Shown: positions 10,858 to 22,898 of the stretch, piece by piece | Numbering within the stretch: the first letter of the stretch is position 1 | Layout: each line of letters begins with the position of its first letter | Assembly: GCF_041956535.1 (NCBI RefSeq) | Contig: NW_027192212.1 | Coordinates: 264,970-328,969 of the forward strand | DNA length: 64,000 nt | DNA from: Calcarisporiella thermophila CBS 279.70 | Lineage: Eukaryota > Calcarisporiellomycota | Direction of reading: 5' to 3' | The notes under the pieces: model-generated | Databases searched by the model: none | What the model was told of the DNA's origin: nothing | What the model saw: only the letters and a program-made list of their open reading frames with translations | Program-made: the position numbers and the translations under genes

Positions 10858-11134
10858 TTACACCACTGCGGGTTGAGCAGTGCGGCGACGGCCGCAGCAA
10901 CGCATGAATATCCACGCAATCACAAATATAATGGCAAGTGCAATGAATACATGCACAAGGCCATGGGTGGGAATGGTATACACATGGGCAAGCCCCAGAA
11001 TCCTGCATCAAAGGGCACGCATCAGAAGCAACCCGTCTTTCCAAGCGGCATTGGCTCACTTACCAGACTACAAACAGAATGAGGGCGACGACGACGAGAC
11101 CGTCCCAGGCTGCAAATGCAATGCTAGTGCACAT
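10858..11134 (-). CDS. Two-helix membrane microprotein, lmo0937/DUF5670-like
   Basis: Two exons (11064-11134 and 10858-11002), joined across a GTAAGT...CAG intron, encode 71 aa. The frame is open through both, and the junction falls inside a transmembrane helix. The protein has two hydrophobic helices (LVVVALILFVVWILGLAHV and VFIALAIIFVIAWIF) linked by a short turn with Thr-His-Gly. It ends in a cysteine/arginine-rich cytoplasmic-looking tail (RCCGRRR). The pattern ILxxxWxLGL, a short loop, then HxxxxIAIIxxI closely resembles the bacterial lmo0937/DUF5670 family of about 50 aa. The function of that family is unknown. The gene is too small for routine ORF filters because each exon is under 60 codons. 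Confidence 0.7.
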
Positions 11135-12677
11135 GACTAAGGATGTCGGGTGAAAGAGATGGCGGCAGTGGGTGGTGTTTTGCAAGTGGTGCTACTGAAG
11201 ATTGGTTTGAAAAAGCAAGGTAGGATGTGATTTTCGATTTTGCAAGGTTCCTTTCTCCGATTTTTTATACAAGGATTTCCGCCATTAATGTGCACCCAAA
11301 AGGCAAGTGTCCCTTACACCCCCCGCGCCAAATCTGCAGTCCTTTCGTGGAAGTGACGTAAAGTTGGAATTAGAATTAGGGCGAACCTGTACATCTATCT
11401 CCCCACGAGCAACATTTGCGTTCTCTTGGAACAAAGCGAGAGCACGAGGAAAATTGGGGAGCGAGACCCAAAAATAGCTCTGCCAAGCTTCAAACTGCGA
11501 GAGGGATGACCCTAATACTAAAAGCAATAATACACCGGAGCGCCATTCTAGGCCCATTTCTACATTCATATCAGCTACCTTATTGCGATGAAATTGCTTG
11601 TGCATACGCCAATGGTTGCGCCTCTCGCAACCTCCATGGAACACGACGGAATATCGTCCCCATTATCTGACCTCGTTCACCGCGCTGAATTTGATCCATT
11701 CCCTGTCTCATCACCCAAGAGTCAAGTTTAAAGACGCAACTGCGACTGAGCTGGCTCTTTCCTATCTTTCCACCCAAATACATCCGCTATACTTGGAAAT
11801 CCTTGGCAGTATTCTCAATTATTGATTTTCTCAACTTTCTTTTTGAGGTGTGAATTAACATGCTGGAGTATGCAACCTGCATGCCCATGATAGGGATGAG
11901 GGCTATCTATTGCATATTGGCAGCAGGAGTTGTAGGAGAAAATCTAATCTGCCTCTGGCAATGCCCAGAAACTCAAACGGGACGCAAAATTAATGTTGAC
12001 CCTGATGACAGCCGGGCGAACGCTTCCTCTAATTTGGATACCCCCCTCGCTCGGCCATGATGCAGTTGTCCCACCACAGTTGAGTTCCAGGGAGCGTTCT
12101 CGAGTGGCCACCCTCAAAACTCTGAAAGGAAGGAATTGGCCCAGAACTATCCGCTTTTTCCTCTGATTTTTTCTCGCCAACGTCGAGTTGGCTGGGATGA
12201 AATGCAAAGTCATTCAACTTGCATTCCGATAATCCTTACTAGGTCAAGATACTCCCATTGATCTACTTTTCATCTGTGCTACTCCGCTGCTAGAGGCAAG
12301 TAAGCACAGGCTTGAAAGGCACACCCCAAACAACCATACGAGATACGAAAGCTAGGATCGTTTCTCTTGAAAGCCGTTTTATCCTAGTTGGATTAAGGAA
12401 TGAAAACAGCCAAGCCAATATTGCTTGAAGGATTTGCCGGATTGTATATTAGATTCGATTGGATGAGCTAACTAGTAACGAAACGGTCCCCCTCCCTTTG
12501 GGAAGAAGGGCCATTTATTCCAATATTCGTACATCTGGTATAGAAGGAAACATTATTTAAGCTAGTAGTGAAATAGTAAATAAATAAATAAATTAATAAA
12601 CAGCGGAGAAGCGTTTGGCTCCTCCGTATGAGACTATGATGGTGGATATAGATTCAAAAGATTAAGAATACAAAAAT
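11135..12677. other. Intergenic, about 1.5 kb, no recognised gene
   Basis: No family is recognised on either strand. Several 60-120-codon frames overlap on both strands (11285-11644 and 11944-12217, for example) without conserved motifs or consistent codon bias, so I treat them as chance. The right end has an AAATAAATAAATAAATTAATAAA run (12579-12600), likely 3' untranslated sequence of the symporter gene. Confidence 0.5.
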
Positions 12678-14724
12678 CTATGAGCTCTCGGCGTTGCGCG
12701 GTGAAGTGTTGTTTTCTGCATGCTCCTCGGCATTGACTTTCCTATTTTCTTCGCCTACGCTCTCTGGCCTCTCCGCCGATTCCACCCTCACCCCGACGCT
12801 TGCGTAGTCAGGCGCCTCCCGTTTCTTCCTACTCCCCTGAGTCTCCTCCTCCTCTTCTCCCAATTGGAGTTCTAGCATCTCTTGCTCCCACTCCTTCCCA
12901 CGGAACTCTACACAAACAAGACATCTTGTTAACTCTCCATGCTCAGGATGAAGTGTATGTGGTTGCATTTACCTCCTTCCCACCGAGCCATCACAACGCA
13001 CGCCAGGCAATTTCCAAGCACGTTGATGGCCGTTCGTGCCATATCTATATATATACAGAATTTGAAAATAAATCCAAAGGTGAGATTGGACTCAAAGGAG
13101 ACTGTGGCTGTGTCATAGTGGACATAGATTGCAAGGGTCATATACCTGTGATGGGCTCCACCCCCATGGTAAGGGTCACCGCCGCAAGCGGTAGGCCAAA
13201 TTGAGTGGCAGCTGCGGAGAGCACGACTAGTCCCGCGCGAGGAATGGCTGCAATTCCTTTGGTGCTAAGGATGAGGGTTGCCATGATGGTGAGCTGACGC
13301 GAGATATCGAGTTCCATCCTGCCCGCCTGAGCGCAGAAAATACAGGCGAGAGAGTGGTATACTTTGGGAGCGGTAAAATAAGATCAGTTGGGTGGCATTG
13401 GGTCAATAGGGAGAAAGCATTCTCGATAGAAGAGCTAGGGGTCATTTACCTGCACCACCGTCCAAGTTGAACGAGTAGCCACACGGAATAACAAATGCAA
13501 CGATCTTCTGCGGTACGCCAAACTAGACCAACACTCGTCAAGGTGAGTTCACGTCTCATTACTCTCTCAAGTCAAGCATAGGCCGCAAAAACAAAACCAC
13601 TCACCTTATGCATGTTTTTCATGGCACGGGGAAGCGCTGACTCGGAGGAGGAAGTGGAAAAGGCGATCAACATCGGTTGGGCAACATGCCGTAGAAAATC
13701 CACAAACGGGATACGGGCCAGAAGCACCACCGGAACAAACACCACCAGCACGAGAATCCCCAGCGCACCATACACAGTGCCCACCAGTTTGCTCAAGCTC
13801 ACCAACACTCCAATGCCATTGCCGCCCACCGTGGAAGCCAAGGCGGCGGCGACTCCAATGGGCGCATAGTTCATGACAAGCTCGGTCACCCTAAACATCA
13901 CCTGGGAGAGCGAGACAGTAAAATCAAGCATGACGCGCTTCGAGCCAGGATCCGAGTTGAGGATTCCGACGCCAAACATCACTGCGCAAAACACGATGGC
14001 TAGCACCGTGTTCTCCGAGGCGGCTTGGAAGAAGCTCTTGGGCACAATCACTCCAAACAAATGATCCCACGTTATGGAAGCCCCATTTTTCGCGAGATCT
14101 GCAGCCGCCTTTTCACTGACTCCCTGAAGATTGATGCCATCGCCGGGCCGTGCAATGTTGGCTACACAAGGGGGAGAAAGAATGGGATCCATTAACTTAT
14201 TAATGTCTCAACGCTTGTCAGGCTTCGGGCTAACAAAGCTTTTGACTTCCTCTACCCATCAATTGCAAGAAACATGAAATTACCCATAATTAGCCCAATC
14301 GCCAGTGCTATTGTTGTAATAAAAAAAAAGTAGAGTAAGGACTTGAGGGCCAGTCGGCCCACTCGAATAAGGTCGTCGCCGTGGCCCGCGATACCCACGA
14401 CAAGGGTGGAGAAGATGAGTGGAACCTCGAGCGTCTGTATCATGCGGATAAATGCCTACCGATATTCCGAAAACAATTACCGACCCTTTTATTAAACTGG
14501 TGCTTCAAGGTCATGTATACCTTAGCAAAGGGATCGATGGCGATGCCGAATGCGGGGTTGACCGCGCCAATAAGGATACCGAGGAGCATTCCCGCGAGGA
14601 TCCAGAAGGTGAGATTCGTGCGGCGGATGATCCTCCATGGAATGACCAAATGTCGACGAGGACCCGTGACGGGCACCGGTGCGGTTACATAGGCCCGATA
14701 GTCTCGCCACCAATTCCTTAACAT
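12678..14724 (-). CDS. Dicarboxylate/amino acid:cation symporter (DAACS, SLC1 family)
   Basis: Seven exons (14521-14724, 14284-14455, 13605-14161, 13450-13522, 13146-13361, 12973-13044, 12678-12907) close in frame to 507 aa. Family landmarks appear in order: MIQTLEVPLIFSTLVVGI (TM3), NTVLAIVFCAVMFGVGI, the HP1 serine motif AFSTSSSESALP, the TM7 signature GYSFNLDGG, the HP2 region TLILSTKGIAAIP, and TM8 DMARTAINVLGN. The protein should import C4-dicarboxylates or acidic amino acids across the plasma membrane. Compared with the archetype GltPh, the NMDGT threonine is Gly here and the TM8 Asp after Gly is Asn, which may alter substrate or ion coupling. A hydrophilic Glu-rich C-terminal tail of about 75 residues is specific to this copy. 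Confidence 0.93.
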
Positions 14725-15190
14725 GAATGGGATGCTTGTGGTTGGGATTTATAGAGGGTGCAGCGACCTGGATTGAAAAACCCCTTTTCCGGCATTGAGA
14801 GGGCCATATGTGGCAAATTTATTAAATAGGCTCCGCGGACTCCCAATCGCCCATCACGCAAAATCCTCCCTACTCGGCCGTGGTTTTTAGTGTTTGCCAA
14901 ATCAGCGCCTCAATCACAAAAATCGCATCATCACTCAGCGGAATGACCCTACTCTTCCCCAAAATTGGCCTACTCTCGTCAAATGTTCCCAATGTGGGAC
15001 CATGCGGGACTCGGTCTTTTTCATCACAACTTTATGGCGAGATCCTATATGGACTCTTACAACCCAATTTTATTCTTGAGATATCCTCTGACTATTCACA
15101 CAAGTGATATATCGTCGTACATCCTACCTGGTATTCAATAAATGTGTCGAAAGGGATATGGGTAAAAGAAAAAAAGTGGGAAAAATCCGA
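14725..15190. other. Intergenic
   Basis: 466 bases upstream of the symporter gene and downstream of the secreted-protein gene. It presumably carries the symporter promoter. A tract of short overlapping frames shows no coding character. Confidence 0.5.
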
Positions 15191-15781
15191 TTATTCAACC
15201 ACCTGGTGAAGCGGTCCCGCTACAACGATATCGGCCGCCGATTTCTCGTGGATATGAGCGCCCGTGTCGGGATGGGTAGCCACCACCTGCCTTACCAATG
15301 GCTCTGGGGAGATGGCGGGTGGAGCTTGCGGTGCTTGGCGAGGGTCAGCTGGCTGTGGCTGAGGCTGAGGCTGAGGTTGCGTGGGCGCCTCCACGCATTC
15401 AGTGGTCTCACCCTGGACAACCTGCTGCACGGGTCCGAGCACAGCTACCGAGGGCTCTTTCGTAGGCAAGATTGGCTGAGGCGCTGGCTGCTCTTGAGGA
15501 ATCTGCTGAACCTCAATAGGCTGCGGGAGGGGCTCGGGGCATTCCTCTTGGATTGGACCCTCGATACAAGCCAAGGCCATCCCGGAGAAGGCCCCGGGGT
15601 AGTAACTTGGGAGCCCCCCGGGTATGCCAAGGCCACTCATCAGGCTCGATGCGCTCCCGAAAGCGCTGCCTGGAGTGATGGCAAGCGAGGATTGGGTGCT
15701 CGCTTGCTGAGGGAAGAGAGGGAGAGCCGAGACGCCCAAGGCGAGGGCGAGGTGAAATGCGAGACGGATGATTTGGGCCAT
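15191..15781 (-). CDS. Secreted Pro/Gln-rich protein, 196 aa
   Basis: A single exon with a clear signal peptide (MAQIIRLAFHLALALGVSALP) and a probable cleavage site around residues 18-22. The mature part is Ser/Gly-rich, then Pro/Gln/Glu-rich. It includes a perfect QPQPQPQPQP block encoded by a CTGAGG-type hexamer repeat (15358-15377). It ends in a short region with three His (THPDTGAHIHEKS) before VVE. Two Cys lie in CIEGPIQEEC and one further on. No known domain is recognised. It is probably a cell-wall or extracellular protein; an effector-like role would be guesswork. It lies between the symporter and actin genes without obvious functional linkage. Confidence 0.75.
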   Translation of the reverse strand: MAQIIRLAFHLALALGVSALPLFPQQASTQSSLAITPGSAFGSASSLMSGLGIPGGLPSYYPGAFSGMALACIEGPIQEECPEPLPQPIEVQQIPQEQPAPQPILPTKEPSVAVLGPVQQVVQGETTECVEAPTQPQPQPQPQPADPRQAPQAPPAISPEPLVRQVVATHPDTGAHIHEKSAADIVVAGPLHQVVE

Positions 15782-16144
15782 TTTGGATTGGATTAGTTGC
15801 TAGAAAAATGCTCAAGATGATGTGTGAATGGATGATGGGGGAGCTGAGGGACGAGGCACGCCGTCCCCTTTTATATTGGGCTGCCGTTGCATCTCATAGA
15901 CTCGGGGGGGGGGGGTATATTTCGCTTGCTCGATCAAAGCTATGTATTTGACTACACCCAAGACGTGGAGCCTCTCGCTCTTCTCCCCGATGGGCAAGGG
16001 AGGGGGCTAGAGTCTAACTGCAAAACCTCAAACAAAACTGCTCCAACACCGGTCGAAAGATCACAAAAAATGATTTTTATTAGAATCCATTTTTGAGGCG
16101 GGGAAAGAAAAAAGTGAAACAAAAAAGTTGATGAAAAAATTTCT
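15782..16144. other. Intergenic with G-run
   Basis: 363 bases between the start of the secreted-protein gene and the actin stop codon. A homopolymer of 12 G lies at 15904-15915. The AT-rich right side (16060-16144) is probably the actin 3' untranslated region. Confidence 0.5.
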
Positions 16145-17595
<1,451 letters not shown>

Positions 17596-17965
17596 CGCTT
17601 TAATATTTTATTTTATATCTGAAAAAAAAAATTGAGAAACAAGAGTAGAAGAACTGGAAAGAAAAGAAAAGAAAAAAATAACGCGGAACAAACACGCCTC
17701 GAAATAAGTTGTCTCGCGTTTGTTTAGAGGCGCAGTCAATTTTATTTTTGATGCATCTACTCTGAACAATTATAGTAGAGGTGCAAAGACAGGAAAATGA
17801 AGCGGGTAAGGTAAAGATAACAAAAGAGCGTTAATAATAGTGGTTAGATAGGTCATCAAATATAATAATCAAGGTAAAAAGTGGGGGATTTTCCACAAAA
17901 AAAAAAACCAAGAAAAAGCAATATTGTTCAGTCAAAATAAGCTCGCAAGCACGCACAAGAGGATT
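17596..17965. other. Actin promoter and 3' flank of neighbouring gene
   Basis: 370 bases. An A-rich, pyrimidine/purine-skewed segment adjoins the actin ATG, consistent with a strong promoter and leader. The left part is likely the 3' untranslated region of the large gene at 17966. No coding frame was seen. Confidence 0.55.
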
Positions 17966-20631
17966 TTAATTACAAAGTAGATTCATCAGCACCTGGTTCT
18001 CCACCTCCACAACATCCGAACCCACATGATTGGAGGGGCAATCAAAGCTGGCCTGCTTCCTTTCCAGAGGGAGCTGCTCACCCATCCTATATACATTCCA
18101 CACCATTGCGTTCACCTCTCGCTCGAGAGTTTCACGCGCCAGGGTATCGTATGCATCGACTCTCAGCGTAGAGAACTTGCGCTGCCAATCGGTCATGTCC
18201 ACACGACAACAAAAATATTGAGAAGTTCGGTATATAATCTTGACGCCATACGGAAGGTAGCGTTGCTTGATGAATGCAACCAGCCGGTCGAGCTCGAATC
18301 GGAACGTTTCGTAAGGAAGGAAGGCAGCGTCCCAATTCCCCAGGGAGACGATAAGGAGCTGAGGGGGGGCCAGGGTAAGATACCAGCGCTTGCCAAGTTT
18401 TTGTTTCGAATCCGCGCTTGTCAAGTCTGGATCGTACTGAGGTTCGATGTGCACATTTGGGACATGTTGTTTGACGACGCTGACATCTGGGTAGTCAATG
18501 AAGAGCTGATCCCACTTTGGATCGTTTAATTGAGTCAAACTAACGAGGGCAGAGGAAGATGGGAGGGGTTAGAACATCGGGTAGAAGCGGCTTGTAACTT
18601 GTAAATGAACAAAAACAAATGCTTACCCGTCCCACTTGTAATGCCAAATTTCCGAAGTTGGGCTTCCATCCTGGAGATTGTGCGGTAACAAAATCTTATT
18701 CGCACGTAGCATTGGATTGAAGGTCGTGTAGTTCCAATCCGTTTCCTGTAATAGCGTTCATCCCGAATCATTATCGGCTTGAATCCGCATCTAGTGTAAA
18801 GTAGCTGGGCACTTACCTGATAATCCTCACAATGACACGCCCTCTGCTTGTCAAAATTTGCTGCAATTTCCGCCTTATCCGAACACCATTCTCCATACGT
18901 GATCATTTTTTTTAAAGCTCTCCGTGAATTTGAGTCACCGAACCAATGGATGAGGGGGTATTTCTTTGAGAGACACTGGTTGAATTGCTCATAAGTATAC
19001 TTGCGGTATCTGCAGGTGTATGGGGCCCAAAAGCGATCGCTATCATCAAGGGCAGCAGGAGCAAATTTCGGATCATCTTTAAAGAGCGAGGCCGGAAGCC
19101 AGCGACCAGGAACATCCGCGGAAGTGCAAAGAGGAAGACTGAAATGGTCTTTATACGCCGAATTTTTGACGGAACTCGCGGGATGCTTCTCCTTTGTTGA
19201 GATAGCTTCTTGCTGCTTCTTCTCTTCTGCTGTTGTTTTGTCAAGCGCTTCATTCTCATTGTAGTCATTATCTTCATAGCTGTTCTCGTCATCATCCTCT
19301 AGCTCCTCAGCCTTATCTACATCCTCTTGCTCTTCCGCCATTTCATCCTGTTCAGTCTCTTTTTCTCCCCCCTCCTTCTCTCTCGTCCCTTCCGCCTCAT
19401 CATTGGCCTCCCCCTCCACTTTCTCTATCTTTACGACGGAGGACTTTCCTACTCTACGTTCGCCTTCATCGACCTTTGCGATATCGTCTACCAAACCATT
19501 TTCCTCCGCAGCTGACTTCACTTCCTTGTTTGGCTTTTCTTGCACTGGAGCATTCACATCTGGATCTGTACTAGAGGGGCTTTTCGTCTTACCGGCGCGA
19601 TTCTTAGCCTCCCCTTCCAAAGGCATATTCTCCAGAGGAAGTGAATCGGTTTCACCATTTTCCATTGGCATTTCGTCAACTTGTACCATAAACTCTTTGG
19701 CCGGCAATATTGGCACGTTATTGTAGGGAGCAATTGGGGCAACCTCATAATTCCACCGTGCATCCCTGAACTCCCATATACCCTTAATTTCATAGCTGCT
19801 CGGATCTACTAGCTTGATCTCCGCTTCATACACGTGCACTCCCCCCCGATCCACTAGTTCGTGTATTTCCAATGCTTCTGTGGTGTCCTGTTGATTCCGC
19901 TCAGCGAATATCAGTTGGTGACCTGGCCATTGTCTGACTGGAACAGTAACCTCAGCAACTTTAGAGATGGCACGCAGCATAATGCTATCCCATGGCTTCC
20001 CTCGGATTGGCTGGAAATACGGGCGCCACGGGTCTGTATTCTCGCTAGCATCGGGGGCTATGGGCGGTAGTGCCATTCGAATGCATAGAGGTTGTTCAGG
20101 CTGAAGTTTAATATGCGATTCCTCAGGAACAATCAGAACTGGACCCTTAGGTATCATGGCGCGCTCCTCTTCTGTAAGTTCACCGTCTGGGTACCGGTCT
20201 AACCATAGGGCTATACGTACACCCTCTGGAAGCTCCATATTATCGCAAGAGTATCGATTAAATCTATCATTACTCTTCGTTGTCGGCTGCTTCATCCAGG
20301 AAGGATCCCAGCGAGGTCGTGGCACTGTCGGCACCGCTGGAGCGGATTCCTCTATTGAATCATGATGTTTTGGTTCCCGTTCGCCCCAGAGTACTCGCCC
20401 AGTGTATGCGATTGCTTGTAATGTTAAAAGGCCTACGAAGATGAGAGCAAGTGTAAAATAAATAAAGGTCTTGCGTGGCAATGAGCCAAGGTATGATGAT
20501 GTGGAGGAATTCGGGGGTTTAAGAGAGGGGGAGGCATTAGATGGCGAATCTGTGAGTTGCTGGCGGAAGAATGGAAGGTAGCCTCCAGGATTGCGGCTCA
20601 ACAGGGAAGCCGATGGATTGTCTTGCGACAT
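17966..20631 (-). CDS. Type II membrane SGNH/PC-esterase-like protein (NXPE/TBL-like)
   Basis: Three exons (18817-20631, 18627-18745, 17966-18539) give 835 aa. A single membrane anchor (about residues 55-76, FIYFTLALIFVGLLTL) follows a short cytosolic tail, so the body faces the Golgi/ER lumen. A beta-rich domain comes next (about 120-350). Then a very acidic Glu/Asp/Lys-rich linker (about 360-510) leads to the catalytic-type region. That region has WFGDSNSRR, with Ser about 567, and a terminal DCPSNHVGSDVVEVENQV with Asp about 811 and His about 816. These fit the GDS and Asp-His elements of NXPE and plant TBL polysaccharide O-acyl transfer/esterase proteins. A role in modifying wall glycans is inferred. 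An upstream in-frame Met (20754) would lengthen the N terminus; I prefer MSQDNP. Confidence 0.8.
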
Positions 20632-22898
20632 AGCACAAATTATATAAAGTGTATAATTCGCAAAAAACAAGCGAAGGCTAGATGCTCTAACTAAATGGAG
20701 AAAGGTTTCTCTAGTATGGTGTAATGAGGGTATGATATATCTTTCTACGCTCAACTACATTCACCCCACTTTTCTACTTCTAATAATAAAAAAAAGTAAA
20801 AATTGATTTAAGTTTGCTCTTGAGTGAATTGGGTGGATACGTTGAGGATAGGAAGCTTAGTGCAATTATTAATAGTAATATTAAGTGATGAATAGGCGTT
20901 GCACAGAACATTTGGAGCGTATGGAAGTCGAATCTAAGCAAGGCACGCTCGCCTTGGTAGGCGCATCTCGATAGGTGCACTCCATTTTCTATCGTTCCAA
21001 CGCTACGAGCCAAAAGATTTGCAAATATGGAACTATTTTTAGCACAATTTATTAACTGTGGCTTGGTTTCCTAAATATCGCATATTGTGAGTCACACTAT
21101 TACCCCCTCTGTTAACTTAACCTTGAACTCGTCAACACGTCTAAAACGTCAGCATCAACGTGCTGTTCGCTGCCTCTCTTGTTCCAGCGCATACGCTCAT
21201 GAGATGTCCTTTTGTGAGGTCAATAGGAATTGATGTTGCGAGATTGCCATTTGATTGTCGCGATTCGCTCCCAAAATCCCGCTAAAAAATATATTGATGT
21301 ATGGATGAGGACGTGTTATAAACTTTAAAGAAGTTTATGATTCCTTTTATGGAGATTTATCGACATCTAGACAGTAAGCATTATGCCAAGAAATCCTCTG
21401 AATCTTTCAGATTTTCCATTACTATGCCGGTAGAGAGTGTAATGCGATTATGGATTATACTAAATATCCTTTTGATAAGCTATGAGAGCCGTGCCTGCGA
21501 GAATCTTAAGAGTATGTTTTCTTCCCACGATATAGCAAGGAAAAAATTAGGCGAAAAATACTTTAGTTTCAATCGAGAACTCGCGGATTTCCTGTCAATA
21601 CTAAATCATAATAAGGCATTGTTAATCATCTCTATTAAATAATCGATAATCAATCTAGTCATCGCCCTGGCAAGTTATTCAATCTGTGAGTATTTAAAGA
21701 AGTTTTCTTTTCACGGTAGTGGCAATTAAGTCTATAGTATTTTATGTAAAAATGACAATTTAATAGGCAAAATTTTTGCTGTTTAAAATCGCTGAATGGC
21801 TTGCAGCTAAAGGCCTTACCGATAATGCTATGCAACTTATTATCAAATATATCAGGCATGATCTTTGCTGTTTAAAATAGCTGAATGGCTTGCAGCTAAA
21901 GGCGTTGCCGATAATGCTATGCAACTTATTATCAAATATATCATGCATGATCTTTGCTGTTTAAAATGGCTGAATAGCTTGTAGCTAAAGCCGTTCCCGA
22001 TAATGCTATGCAACTTATTATCAAATATATCAGGAGCAAGAATTTGGAAAATGTTGCATAGATCGGATTTAATGCTTAAGTCATTCTCGATTCTGAGATC
22101 TTGGGACGTAAGTTCTTGCGTCCTTAAGAAGAAAAAAAAGATTCTGAGATCTTGAGGATATCCACCATTTTTATCTTTGCACATATACACCTTTTTTTCT
22201 GTGAAAGCTTTCGTCGCAGACCCCTTAAAATTGATTGATACTATATGTGGAACTTGTTAGTACACCATTTTGCATTCAAAATCTCGGATAGCCCTTTATT
22301 ATTCCATTCTACATGACCGCCAGAGGAACCGACGAATTTATTCGACAACCCTAAAGTATCGCAATAGCAAAATTGGACAATACTTGAATAGAATAGAGTG
22401 GAATAAAGCCTTCTGAGTACAACGCCACGGTATGTATGAACTTAAATTTTAAAAATATTCGATCATATTTAGCAGAGTAGAATGATCGAATGCTTAAGGA
22501 CTCCGAGTAGGGAAGTAGTATTAAATTATTGCCACGACACTCTGGTCTAAGCCGTATATTGAAGAGGGTCGCTTTATTTTTTACTCTAACCGTGGTAGTA
22601 CTCGGCGAGATCTGACACAATTAAAATAAGCACGGGAATTTCCCATTAATTAGAATGAAACACCCACTGAGTGACGATGGCTCCGAAAAAAGGGGTGTCA
22701 TTTGCATGCTTTACATTAGGTCTGTGTGAGCCCACTCTTCCCTTAATTAAGATTTTTTATTGAAGATTTCACCACTATATAAATTGTATAACCTCTCCAC
22801 ATTGAACTCTTTTTATTTCTATCTTTTATACAGGTACCCTATTTTTAACGCACTCTCTGAACCTCCTCTCTTTTTTTTCGAAAATATCTCAATAAACG
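20632..22898. other. AT-rich intergenic region, about 2.3 kb
   Basis: There is no recognised gene. The region contains the 89-bp tandem repeat listed separately. A 15-bp direct repeat GATTCTGAGATCTTG (22089-22103 and 22140-22154) flanks a small hairpin (GGACG...CGTCC). A frame at 21424-21642 begins with a hydrophobic, signal-like segment but has no family match and may be chance. The right edge (22740-22890) looks like the promoter of the protease gene, with TATATAA near 22777. Confidence 0.5.
21775..22031. repeat. 89-bp tandem repeat, three copies
   Basis: Unit starts at 21775, 21864 and 21953, so the period is 89 bp; the third copy is slightly incomplete and ends in divergent sequence near 22031. 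Each copy begins TTTGCTGTTTAAAAT and contains GATAATGCTATGCAACTTAT. Copies 1 and 2 are about 95% alike, while copy 3 has several more changes. The period is not a multiple of three and no long frame spans the copies, so this is a non-coding minisatellite. Confidence 0.92.

Noticed and set aside
11285-12217. Minus-strand frames of 119, 89 and 62 codons
   Set aside because: They overlap in different frames, have no recognisable motif and no intron pattern linking them.
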